DNA from: Platynereis dumerilii | Taxonomy: Eukaryota; Annelida; Polychaeta; Phyllodocida; Nereididae | DNA: 64,000 bases | Reading direction: 5' to 3' | Assembly (NCBI GenBank): GCA_026936325.1 | Contig: JAPTHN010000003.1 | Location: forward strand, 40,502,011 to 40,566,010 | Part shown: one piece after another, positions 33,627-45,227 of the stretch | Layout of the letters: every line of letters starts with the position of its first letter | Position numbering within the stretch: position 1 is the stretch's first letter | Notes under the pieces: generated by a model | The model's input: only the letters and a program-made list of their open reading frames with translations | Told to the model about the DNA's origin: nothing | The model's database searches: none | Program-made: the position numbers and the translations under genes

Positions 33627-36160
33627 TTGTCAAACAAATGGCATAAAATAAAGAAAATTCACTGAGTCATTTTTTTACTGCAGTAACCTGACTGTGCCAA
33701 TGTCAATTTAAAGAAATAAAGACAATCTTAGACACAGTTGACTGAAATTAACCGAGAAATTCTTTGGATAAAGATAAGAAGCTGAAACTTTCAAGTGGCA
33801 TAGAGTAGGTGTTACTGCATTCAATAAAAAATACTTATGCTTCTAGCTGCATTAGATCTCATTTAAATAGAGAGCACAAAATGGTAACGTCACAACTGTT
33901 TCAGGGCCTGCAGCAGTTGTGACGCTATGTTGCTAGGCAACCAGGCTGCTCAGAAGTCTGTGCAGTGTACCATGCTTGAGTCACCTTAAAATGATGGAAT
34001 GAGTCTACCCTGGTATTAGAGTTTTTCATGCCATGATAAATATTGGTCCATGTGTCAATATGAGGACATTTGTGAATGATCAACCAGATTACCATACACA
34101 AATAATTTTGCTAGAGACTATGGGTTTTCATGTATCTAATTATATCTAAGAACCTAGTACTAGTTTCGATGTATAAGGAACTTCATGGACCTCATAGACA
34201 ACCTCGATGCTGTGCTTGCTGAGACAGGTCAGCGAGTCCCTGTTTTTTATATACAGCTCCCAAGAGAACGACGCCTCCTTCTGTACCACACGCAACGCCA
34301 TCTGTACTGACATGCATTTGGCAAACAGAAGTTCAAATATTGAACAAGGAACAAGTGATTAATAAAAACACAGCAAGGAATCATTGAACCTTTCAACACT
34401 GAAAGCATAACTGAGCTGTAAGAAACAAACTGCATTATCTCAAAATGTGTTTTTATCCCAGCTTACACATCACAGTTGACTTAAAAAGTAGATTGAGTCT
34501 CATATTTGTCAAAGGATTATGAATGAGCAATGGTGAGCCGAGTGGTGCCATCTATAACTACTGGAGTCAAATATATTGAGTAACTTTGTAATTATAAAAG
34601 ACTTTGCTTGATGCACGGGCATGTTTATTAAAAGATTGCATTATAAAATTGTAGTTACAACATTTGCCAAAAATCATAAATGAATATCTTTGAACATGGA
34701 AGATCACATAGGCTAAACATTTCGTAAAAGGATCGTTACACGCAACAACTCCAACATGAGAATGACGCAAGACCAAACTTCAGACAATCACAATCAACTG
34801 ATCTGGGAATGTCCCATTGGTAATATATAGCTTTGCAGTGGAATTTCTCTGTGAGGTAAGTAGGCCTACATTTTATTATCTTGGTAGTCCGCAAAAGGGC
34901 TGTAGACTGCTTGGTAAAACAGAGGCTGGGCAGGAGTTTGGGTCCCTGGCAGGTGGAATCTGCATCCTGTATTTCCGCACTACATACGGCCTATGTTGGA
35001 CGGCTGTTTCAATCATGAATTGCTTGATTTATGTGCCCCCTGTCGTAATTAGCCTACCAAGTGCCGAAATACTTGACGTAAAGCCTCAATCATCCATCCA
35101 TGCATCCGCGCTTGATAGGCTAATCACGCCAGCCATGTACTAATTATATATGACATAACAAACTACCACTACTGGTATCTAAGATATCCAAACAGCCCCC
35201 TCTCCGTTTGGTTTAAATGAAGAAACAAGTTTTAGTAGGTTTTTATTAAAACAAACAATTCGGTATTTCCGCAAACCCTAGTTGGTTTAATAAGCGGGAC
35301 AAGCTCAAAAACCAAATGGGGCTTCTTGGAGATTTTTTTATTTTTATTTAGAGTGTAGTCAATTTTGCTAACTTCTTAGTCTTAGCTTTTCAAAAAGGTC
35401 TGTCATTCCTGCACATCAAATAGTTGTCTAGATATATGTAACCGGTAATGCCACCAAAAGCTGTCACGTCTTGTTGTCACGCCAATTAGTTCATTCTGCC
35501 CGTCACGCCCCGTCCTGTGCCCTCGTCACGTGCTTTTATGTTCACCCATACCATGAGACAAACACTAAAGCAGTCAAATATGAGACAATTAGTGGACAGC
35601 AAAGAATATGGGAATTATTGCTCTGAAATAAAGGAATGTGATTGGCTGAAAGAGGTGTCAAATGGTATGACTGAGGAAATACAGAAGTTTTCCACATTAA
35701 ATTTTATGAAGGGTGTACTGCTTTCTTCAGCGTGTGAGGATTTCATCGCAGAATTGCTCCTCAGGCCAGATTCCTGTGTTGATTCTGTTTAGTTAAAAGA
35801 TTTCAAGCACTTCGTCACTGGCTGAGGGTGCAAGTATAAGAGAAAGTAAAAAAGGTAAATGTTAGAAAAGTGGAAGAAGGAAGAGTGCATCCTAACAAAG
35901 TGAAATAAAACAGGTACCTATTCCACATCTAGGTTTCACACACTCTTCAAGTACAGATCTAAATTGTGTAATCTGCTAATAACCAGATGTATATATCGTC
36001 CAAAATATAATGCATGACAAATGGACAGAGAAAAGAAGACAAATAGATACATCATCAGCTGCACAATTATAACTGCAAACATCTGGGCGAAATTTGGTAC
36101 CTTTTTCGCAGTGATTGTGAGAATATTCACAATAATCTTGAACTACAATTGTCACAGTGA
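33627..36160. other. Gene-poor region with ambiguous GC-rich patches
   Basis: A GC-richer patch at 34146-34313 is open on both strands: plus MDLIDNLDAVLAETGQRVPV, minus MSVQMALRVVQKEASFSWEL. It also holds a minus-strand TATATAAA near 34245, so it may be a promoter or exon, but I cannot decide. Frames at 34817-35143 (108 residues) and 35517-35792 (91 residues) match nothing known to me. The end TTTTTATTTAGAGTGTA at ~35340 resembles the end of the AAAGGTTC MITE. Confidence 0.35.
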
Positions 36161-36161
36161 A

Positions 36162-36215
36162 AAATGTGTGAAAATAGTCAAAAATGTGTGAAAATAGTCA
36201 AAAATGTATGAAGAT
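36162..36215. repeat. Short tandem repeat, 20-21 bp unit
   Basis: AATGTGTGAAAATAGTCAAA is repeated 2.5 times. Confidence 0.85.
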
Positions 36216-36502
36216 TGAAAAAATGGGAAATTGTACATTTCTTCCAAGAAAATGGCACAGTTTCATCCATTTATAATCACAAACATTTCTGCAATTGTCG
36301 TGGAAATGTTCTTATAATATAGTATAGACATTTTTACAATACCTGTAAATTGTTAATTATAAATTATAATTATGGCGTAAATTTCCAAGATAACCGTGTT
36401 GATTTGCACATGGTAATTGCATAAATTTCTACAGTAATCACGCAAATTTTGATATCGCAAATATACAATTATTGCAAAAAATGTCTTTAGTTATTGTACG
36501 TA

Positions 36503-37396
36503 AAGTAAGTCGGGGCAAGAAGCCCGGGTTAGGTGAGAGGCCCCCCCCCCAGGGTTATATCCAAACTTACATTTTTGGTGCATTTTTCTATTGATAGGAT
36601 TGAAGCTAGAGGCGTTTTAGGTGGCGTCAAAAATTTTCAGGTCAAACAGCACCAAACCATAGTAGAAATTAAATAAACAAAAAAAGGTGCATGGTTTTTG
36701 TAACTTTAACTAATTCTTTGAAAGCGGTTGTCGGAAATAACTTTGGAAATGTTTAAAAGTATAATGGATATCTGCATTGCTTCACTTTATGACCATCACA
36801 TAAATATGATTTGGATCATGTTTTTTGCATTTTAGTTCAAAATATAGAGGTCAAATTAAAATATGTTGGTTTGGGGCGAGAGGCCCCACATGATATGGGG
36901 CATGAGGCCCCCTTCACTGGGGGGTCAAAGCTGCTTCAGGAACCATTTAATAATGTGTACTTTACCTTAAATCTTGATAGAATAGCTAATTAAAATAGAA
37001 AAAATTTGGCCCGTAATTGAATAAGGGCAAAACACATTAAAAAATAAAAGTATGAACAGAAAAATTCTGAAATTCATAAAAAGTGAATAGAATGCCTTAA
37101 AAATTATAGAAGAACCCTGAGAAGTAACTTTTAGGCTGAATGCGCTTGCAAAAAAAATTGCCATAGGATTATAATAGGGGGGCTTCTTGCCCGATGGGTG
37201 GGGTAAGAAGGCCATTTTAATTTTTTTACAAAAAGGGCCGTAACTCCTTTATTAAAATTGGTAGACATTTTTTTCACTAGTTATTAGAAGAGTCAAGTGA
37301 TCCCTTCCTGACAGCATAAGCATTCAAATAATCGCCCATAAAAAGTAGGTCAAATCGCACCTTGAAGTTAAGGGGGCCGCATGCCCCCAACTACTC
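36503..37396. mobile_element. Second copy of the 1.1 kb TA-flanked transposon
   Basis: Aligns from end to end with 21774-22876 minus the nested MITE (894 bp, against 1103 - 208 = 895). It is flanked by TA at 36501-36502 and 37397-37398. The left tip is AAGTAAGTC, the right tip GGGGCCGCATGCCCCCAACT...CTACTC. It carries a C-run of ten bases at ~36541. Confidence 0.85.
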
Positions 37397-39225
37397 TACT
37401 TCCAGGTAATAACTTTGAGATAATATTGGAATTTCTAAGATTATCTTTTAAAAATTTGTAGGCGTATGAGTTTGTTCTGCCAAATTTCTGCAGTTGTGAC
37501 TGTACCTGAGGTCAATTGGTCTCAGATCAGTTTGTATGACTGATCTATAGCAGAGGAGCTTCATATGAGACACCTCGCACATTTACTTGTTAAACAAGAC
37601 TTAGTAAACTTCTAGGCTACATGAGTTTTGATATAAATTCGGGTCAATTTGGGTCCCCTTAATTTGCAATTGGGCCCAATTTGTCATGTTGACTCTTTGC
37701 AATTAATTTTAGACATTTTACTAATTGAGGCCCAGTTACACACAGTTTGTCTCATCTAGCATGCGAACTGAAATATAGCACTGGTTTGACAGCCTCTATA
37801 AAACCCATGCATGACCTTGGAGGGATGGCACTGGCACTCTGTTGTCTGGAACTAATCCAGGAGTGGCACTGCAGTGCATTGTTGTGACGTCACGTCAATT
37901 GTGGCTGTCAATCTGGTTGCGTCACGAATGTAAACAAGTGAAAATGGACTGCCACAGCCGAAATTGACGAAAAATCGGCAAAAAACGACTTGAAAACATC
38001 GCGAAAATGTGATATTCAGGTATGTGTATTTCTGCTGTGGGCCTTCTGGAAGCTGAGAAATCAGGCCAAACGTTAGTTCGCATGTGAGATGAGACAAAAT
38101 GTAATCATTTTTTCGCCCAATGTGAGGCCCCCCTGAGGTTTGAGGTCCTAGGCTATAGCCTTTACTCAGCCTGATGGATAATCCAGGGCTAGTGCAAGGG
38201 TTTGGGTTTGTCTAATGGACTAGTCACTTGTAATCCCCAACCCAATACCTGTGCGGACTGTGAGTGTGAGGGTGGAAAAGTCATACCGTTCATTGATTTC
38301 CAGGCCATTTTATTGGAAATGGTATTTAATTTAGATCTCGAATTTCGGGCAAATGTCGCTCCCCCCCCTGAAAAAAAATCATGTGAACAACACGCCTTGC
38401 ATTTAAATATAAGAAATACCCCAGCCCTGGGGTAACTGTTTTAAAAAATAAATCCTCACACATGACCTCATGGAAATCTGACTTTGGAAATCTGACTTTG
38501 GAAATCCTTAGGTGTGTATTTGAAGCGGGAAATCCCCAGTCCCCCCCCCCCACAGTTCACGCGGGTAGAGGGTGGGGGTGACAAATAGCTGGTGTATGAA
38601 TCTGACAATACCATAGAGAATGTTTTATTGATCTGGCAAATGATTATGTCAAACAACTATATTGATTGTCAATCCTGATCAATCCAATTCAATTTGAGCA
38701 GTAAGAAATATGGAGTTTGCGCTGACTTTACACAAAGAGGAAAGAAACGGGTTATGTTTTTCGAGTGATGCTGTTTACAACAACTTAGCTGTATAATCTC
38801 GTCATTCTGGCATTGGGATCAGTCTTGGCCTCATTCATCTCTTCCGCTACCCATCTCCTCCATCACTTTTCAACTATTCCATTTCATCATATCAGATCTT
38901 TCTGGGTCTCCCGAAACCTTCATCCCGTCCTTTGATTTCTGATCTGTCGGCTGATTCATTCCTGGCATTGATTGAAGGAGAGATTTACTAATGTTTGCAA
39001 GGAATTACTTCATAAGCATCAAGGCTAAAAGAAACTTTATAATAAATGAAGTTCTAAGAAAAACATTGGGTAGGGTTGATGAACCTTGTGCAGCAAGTTG
39101 TGCTCCTGTGTAGTATATCAATAATTACAGGGAAAGGAAAAGTTTCAATGGAATTCCTGTTATGTGTGCCATGGTGCACAAGAAAACTGTCCTTATCATT
39201 CATGATAAAATTTGATCCAGAAGTG
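37397..39225. other. Intergenic; possible promoter-like patch at 37885
   Basis: No gene assembled. Contains the CRE-like site listed separately, homopolymeric C runs at ~38362 and ~38541, and a direct repeat of TCTGACTTTGGAAA at 38475-38507. Confidence 0.45.
37885..38019 (+). promoter_or_regulatory. CRE palindrome with possible untranslated first exon
   Basis: A perfect TGACGTCA (37885-37892), a second TGCGTCACGAATG nearby and a forkhead-like GTAAACAA are followed by about 100 bp ending in a consensus donor GATATTCAG|GTATGT at 38020. The layout resembles a promoter and first exon on the plus strand; no downstream exon was identified. Confidence 0.3.
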
Positions 39226-42200
39226 ATAGTTGGTGGGTTAGGTCAACAAAATAGGTGGTTGACTTCACTTTCTGATGCAAAAGTCCCCTTTGGCACAGAT
39301 GTACCTTGGCCCTTGGGGTCATAGGAAAAGATTTATCCAAAGACACAAGTGAGATCACCCCCTGGATTGGAAATACAGCCATTTTTCAAAATGGCCGCCG
39401 CAAGTGCAAAAAGTCCAATATCTCCACTTCTATTTCTGCTAGAGAGACAAAATTGGGGTCAAAATATATGTTTTTGGTGTCAGCCAATACATTGAAATAG
39501 TTCCTGAGCATAAAAAAACAATATTTACACATTTCATTGTAGCGCCTGCTTTAAAAATGGCCACCAAGCAAGGTTGGCGGCACCAGGGCCACTGTTAGTG
39601 AACATTTTGTGTTACTTTGATACCATTAGGTTGCATAATCTGCAAACATTGTTGGAAATCAATCTGTACTCAAAATCAACACACTCTAACACAATTGAAA
39701 AGAAGATATGCCCAACATCAGCACTATTGAAAAATATTTATGTGATCTTCAAAGCCTCGATCGATCGCATTTTAGCATGCATATACATTTCATGATAATT
39801 TTTCCAAATCATAATCTACATTGAGGATACTTACTTTCTTGATATCAGCAGAAAGAAACAGCTTTTATATAGACAGCATCAAGCTGTGTTCTATTTACCT
39901 GTAATTTCAGTTTTCTTTGATCTTACATTGTGTCCATTAACTAATTTTTTCATCATCGCCAAGCTTTCATTTTGATAGTCCAGTAATTCAAGCATCGTAT
40001 CTATGCTCAGTGAGTGAAAAATAATATATGTCAAATTAATTTCGCTGTACATTTAAGATAAAAGTGTTATTTAAGGCTGTTGTCCAGTCACTTCTGTAGG
40101 GTCAATCACGAGGCACACTTCACAGCATCTTCTCATATGCTAAGCTAGCAAAGTCACCAAGAGAGCACCCCACCAAGTCCAGACTCAGGAGTTTCCACTG
40201 CAGGTGTGGAAATATGTTATGGGCAAAAAATATTGGTAAGGTGTTTGTGGATGATTCAAGAAATTTATTGTTTGGTGCAGAACATTCATGGTATGCCATG
40301 CCATAGTTAGACAATTCAGACACTCAGTGAACGGAGGCACAATATGTAGCATGTATGACTTGGCTGAGGGATATGAATTATGCTAAGAAATATTAGCAAA
40401 TTATCCTGCCCAGTGCCCAGGATATCCAGTTACCACTGTCATGTCTTTGTTTTCTACTCTTTCTAGCCAGTCAGAGCCATTTTGATGACCAATGTTACTT
40501 GGCATAAAGCTTGTAGGGATGGTACATAGCCTTTTAGAGATGTCACAAACTTTTAACTTGCCATTATTCCCACTTCAACTGTATCAAGGATGTTTTACTA
40601 CTAGTGGTTTGGTTACTTGTACAGAAGAGCTGGTTGATTCAATGCCTATTGCATGTGTACAAATAGCTGTAGAGAATAAGGGGTTGTGATGAATATTGTT
40701 ATATTGTAACCAACTATGATAAAGACTCCATGAGGTGGTACCATAACTCCAAATTTTTCTGAGGGGCTGATCATAAAATCAGCCACATCTATGCTTATTG
40801 TCTTCAATCTGTCATATATAGGCCTACATAACACACACAGCCCTTGTCTATAGATGGTTTTTATGACTAATGCACTTCTAGATTGAAGATACAGCTTCAT
40901 TGCCACATAAAACAGGTTTTTGTCTCCTTTTTGGTATGGAATACTGCTATGATGGTTGAGTCTGCATTAAGGTTTTGTTGAAATTTGAATAATCTGTTGA
41001 CCAGAGGAGACTGATCAATACCTAACCCTTTTACAATTGGAGAGATTATAGTCACATGAGGACTATTGCAATTCTAGTTAAGTCCTGGTCCTGACAGGAT
41101 GATTGAGTTCGTGGGGTTGATCAGGCTGGTGTCAGAAAAAAGGTCTGACCTCTGTGCAGTTATCCTCATCCCCCACCAGCATACCAGTAGCTGGACTGAC
41201 CCTACCCTATTTCATTGAGTCATCACCTCTCATGACAGTACACTTGTTTTCTCTGGAACTATTGGGTTCTTTTCCTGGTTATGAAATGGAGTGGGCTGGC
41301 AAAATTAGTTGAGACCCTGATAAGATTACATGTCAACTTAGGCAGTGTCAAGAGCTACATGTATCTTTAACTAGCTTGTCAATGATGATACAGTCTGTAC
41401 ACTGAAAGAGTCCTGGTCATGGTAGTGAAGACAGTGCTGGGTTGAGAGTCATATGAGGCTGAGGACATTGGAGTCCTCAGTATATGGTATTCTTCAAGAC
41501 TATTCAAGCAGCATCTGGAGGAATGAATCAGCCTCACATTAAGATGAAAGGGAACTGATGAATGACTGCTTCATCAGAAGATACTCATGGTGTAAGATTT
41601 TGGCTCCCTTTGAATAATTGCATCATCTAAACATATGTCCTCCAATGCGCATTTTAATTAATTCCTTACACAAAAAAAGGACATTTTTCTAACTTTTTGC
41701 TTACTAGCTTTAGTATTGGTCTTCAAAGATGGTTATGACTGGCAGGAAAGGGTAGAAAATCTTCAAAATAAACACATGAAAGTGATCACTAGATGTCCTG
41801 GGCAGGGGCAGCATACTATTCAAGTTAATATCCCTCAGCTCTTCTAAGTCATGCGACTCATGCATGGCACCTCTGTTTACAAGTCATATAGCATAGCACA
41901 CTATAAATGTTCTCCACCAGTCTACAAATTTTCATGAATACTGATTAAACCCATGTCAAACTTTTTCTTATCTCAAAATTACTGACACTCATTTTGTCAC
42001 TCTGATTGACACTGCAGTGGCTGGGTTATTTCTTGGTGACTATTGCAGCTATGCACATAAGATTATTCAGCCAAATACCATGGCACAGTGTATACATATT
42101 AGAAAATCAATTTGTCACATTTTTAATTTACTGAACATACCATGATTGAATTGCTGGACAATTAAAATGAAAGCTAAGTGATGACGAAAAAATTAGTAAA

Positions 42201-42920
42201 TTGACAGAATGTTTACAAGTCAGGATACGATGAGATAACTAAAATTAAATGGAGCCACAGCTTGATGCTGTTTATGTATAGGCTGTTGATGCTGAATGCG
42301 GATATCAGGAATGTAAATGTCCTAAATTTAGATTGTGATTTGGCAAAATTATCATGAAAAGCATATTCCAAAATGTGATGGATCGAAGTGAAGAAACTTA
42401 AGAGGCTTTGAAGACCACATAAATATTGTTCAATGGAGCTGATATTGAGTATGTCTTATTTTCAATTGTGTTAGAGGATGTTGATTTTGAGTAGAGATTG
42501 ATTTTTCCAACATTTTTCGGCAGATGATACAACCTAATGGTATCAAAGTAACACAAAATGTTCACTAACAGTGGCCCTGGTGCTGCCAACCTTGCTTGGC
42601 GGCCATTTTTAAAGCAGGGGCTACAATAAAATGTGTAAATATTGTTTTTTCATACTTAGAAACTATTTCAATGGATTCTCTGACCCCAAAAACATATATT
42701 TTGACCCTAATTTTTTCTCTCTAGCTGAAATAGAAGCGAAGATATTGGACTTTTTGCCCTTGCGGCGGCCATTTTGAAAAATGGCTGTATTTCCAATCCA
42801 GGGGGTGATCTCACTTGTGTCTTTGGATAAATCTTTTCCGATGACCCCAAGGTACATCTGTGCCAAAGGTGACCTTTGCATCAGAAAGTGAAGTCAGCTT
42901 TGACCTAACCCACCAACTAT
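39226..42920. mobile_element. 3.7 kb element with ~0.8 kb terminal inverted repeats
   Basis: The left arm (39226-~40045) and right arm (~42105-42920) are reverse complements at roughly 85-90%: both carry ATAGTTGGTGGGTTAGGTCA at the tip, then GGCACAGATGTACCTTGG, CAAAATGGCCGCCGCAAG and CAGGGCCACTGTTAGTGAAC. The ~2.1 kb centre has only short frames; one (41741-41790) recalls the tail of a LINE polymerase (LQNKHMKVITRCPG) but too weakly to call. The arms are longer than in ordinary MITEs; a foldback-type element or an inverted duplication are both possible. Confidence 0.8.
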
Positions 42921-43585
42921 GAGCTACATAACGTTCACTGATGAGACATGCCTCAAAAAATTTCTAATAAATTGTGGATTCACAAAAACCTTGTCTGATC
43001 ATTGAACCAGACTCACTGTGAAAACTGGCTTTGAAAATTTGAATAGGGGTAATTTCAAAATGGCCACTATTTGTTATTGCCTTCTGCGCATACTCAGTAC
43101 GGCTGAGCATACCCAGTGGGGACTGGGTCATCTCTGGGCATGCTCAGTGCTATCTGGGTCATAGCAAAGTTTCCATTGCATTTCTATATCTCTCTCTCTC
43201 TCTCGTGTGCGTTTCCGGGTTGCCGGATTGCTCGACCTATTTTTCTAGGGAGCAGCACTTTTCAGTATAGTGATGGTGCTGATTGCTGTGTTCAAGGTTG
43301 TGACGTGTTTGATCAATTTGATGCAGGTTCAAACGGCCATTCCATTTGCACTACGAGAGTTGATGTCAATGACTTACAAAACAATGGAACCTTATTTTTG
43401 TCAAATAATGACATCAAAATGACACATCATAAGACCTCTTCTCGCTTATTCAAATTTATTTCAGAATCTCACATTGCCATATGCTCTGAAATTGTCACAC
43501 AAGCTATACATTAGGAATACATAGATCTGCATTTCCCTGATCAATTGACAGATTGACAACTCCATTGCATGATGACTAATGTAAA
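42921..43585. other. Intergenic; CT microsatellite and an unassigned frame
   Basis: Holds a (TC)n run at ~43187-43204 and the end of a 132-residue open frame (43116-43514; …DGADCCVQGCDVFDQFDAGS…) after a fair acceptor TATTTTTCTAG at ~43249. No homolog recognised and no donor identified, so no gene is called. Confidence 0.35.
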
Positions 43586-43893
43586 CCGGGGCAGACTGCA
43601 TGGCAAAATTTTGGGCCCCATGGCAAAATTAGTCTATGGGCCCCTAAGTACCTATACCGCCTACCAGCAGCTTTATTTTTTCATTTGTGAAAAGCAAATT
43701 ACTACAGCCTATTTAATTTGGTAAATTGTGATTAGGGTAGAGGTCCCAAGTGAGTGGATCTTGTCCTGATCAGCTAATTCGGTGGCTAAGTCATTTTTCT
43801 TTGAATTTTCATTTTTGGACATCTTCATGGGCCCCCCTAAGTGGATTGGTCCGTGGCAGCTACCAATCTGCCACATGGACCAGTCCGCCCCTG
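43586..43893. mobile_element. hAT-like MITE, GGGGCGGACTGG ends
   Basis: Left CCGGGGCAGACTGCATGGC, right GACCAGTCCGCCCCTG. The ends match many CAGGGGCGGAC-type hAT MITEs. Flanks AATGTAAA and AATTGTAA are similar but offset, so the target duplication is uncertain. Confidence 0.65.
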
Positions 43894-44039
43894 AATTGTA
43901 AAACATTCAAGAAGTTATCACTGTCAAAAGCTCATGTTGTTACAGTTACTGAGTCAGTATATAGATATATCTGTATTATACAAATATTAACTGATCGAGA
44001 GGGCATAAGTGAAATCTAAATTAATTCCCCAGAGGGTGA

Positions 44040-44088
44040 GTTTGTGACTAATTCCCGAGGTCAACAGCCGAGAGAATTAGTCACAAAC
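44040..44088. other. Perfect 15 bp stem-loop
   Basis: GTTTGTGACTAATTC and its exact complement GAATTAGTCACAAAC enclose a 19 nt loop that itself contains CCGAGG/CCGAGA. No gene beside it on either strand; function unknown. Confidence 0.8.
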
Positions 44089-44329
44089 ACACATGATTAT
44101 AGTCCAGTTGCTGAGGCCCAAAAATGGTCCCGAGCGGTAACCGGCTGGAATAAATACTAAAATTTGTCTATAGATAAAAAGACACAGAGATATGGAAATA
44201 ACTAGATTTCATAATCTTAGTATTTTTTTATATTTCGGTTTCCGTGGTAACCATTTTTTTTACCAAGATAGCCCCGGAAAGAACAATAAAATGCCATTTT
44301 TGAAAAATTTAGGAATGAATGTATTGTGG

Positions 44330-44485
44330 TGACCGCCATTCCCGCTTGGTGCCGCTGGACATCATCTCAGGTCCTCTTGTGGTGCGGCTAGATATTGCGA
44401 GGTTTGGTAGATGATGCACTGAAGCTGAAGCGACGAGACGCATCTCCGCTCCCGCTGCATGGTATCTCTCACCACTGTGGTCTAG
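44330..44485 (+). other. GC-rich exon-like patch with a consensus donor
   Basis: A GC-rich stretch in AT-rich surroundings, ending GTGGTCTAG|GTAAGC at 44486. It contains an ATG (44459) followed only by a short frame. Could be an untranslated first exon; no continuation found. Confidence 0.2.
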
Positions 44486-45227
44486 GTAAGCAACACCACG
44501 ATCACCACAATGGCGCAGTTGACCTCAAAACCTATTAAGGCAAGATTTTATTCATCAAGTGATTTTCTTGACGAAATCGGACCTTTTTCTGCCGGTTGGG
44601 AAGGACGCCGGTCGGCTGCCATCTTGGATTTCACCCAGGCGCCAGCTTCAAATCACCAAAAGTGAACTTAAAAGCATTTGTTTTTGCTTATATTTGCTGG
44701 TTAATTAATATTGCAGTACATCGGGCAGATATCTGTGTGCATTTTGGACATTCTGGATTGAGTTGTCATCTTCTCAGTTTGAAAAGAGCAGGGGAAATCC
44801 CTTCAGACTTCACCTGTCAAATATTGACAGCTGCCACAATAACTGTCAAAAACATCTTATTATCCATTGTCTAAGCATAGGCCTGACATAGCACATATTC
44901 TAGACATATTTCTGTTTGATTGGGATTATTGGCCTGTGTCTCCACAATACAATATATGTGTAACACAAAATTTCTGCAAATAAATACATCTTAGTAGGCC
45001 TGATTGAAATAATTAAGACATATAACTTAGACATTTGCATAACCAGCAATAGCAATTAAACAGCACAGCTTACTTGTGGTGTAATACTGTGGCTAAATTG
45101 CAAAAATTAGTACAAATTTGTTTGTGATCTCATTGGGCTTAATATATCTAAAATAAACTATGTGACATTGATGTGCTTGACTCACAATTTTTAAAGTTTA
45201 CACTGATTTAAATTTGGAGTCGGTCCG

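Noticed and set aside
36162-36215. CRISPR-like array
   Set aside because: Only 2.5 copies of a 20-21 bp unit with no spacers, in animal DNA; a plain tandem repeat.
41741-41940. LINE polymerase fragment in the centre of the 3.7 kb element
   Set aside because: One short segment (LQNKHMKVITRCPG) recalls the C-terminal part of a LINE polymerase, but the rest does not align in my reading and stops are frequent.
43116-43514. 132-residue open frame with several Cys
   Set aside because: No recognisable domain or paired splice sites, and the 5' part covers a CT microsatellite. Kept only as a remark in the region entry.
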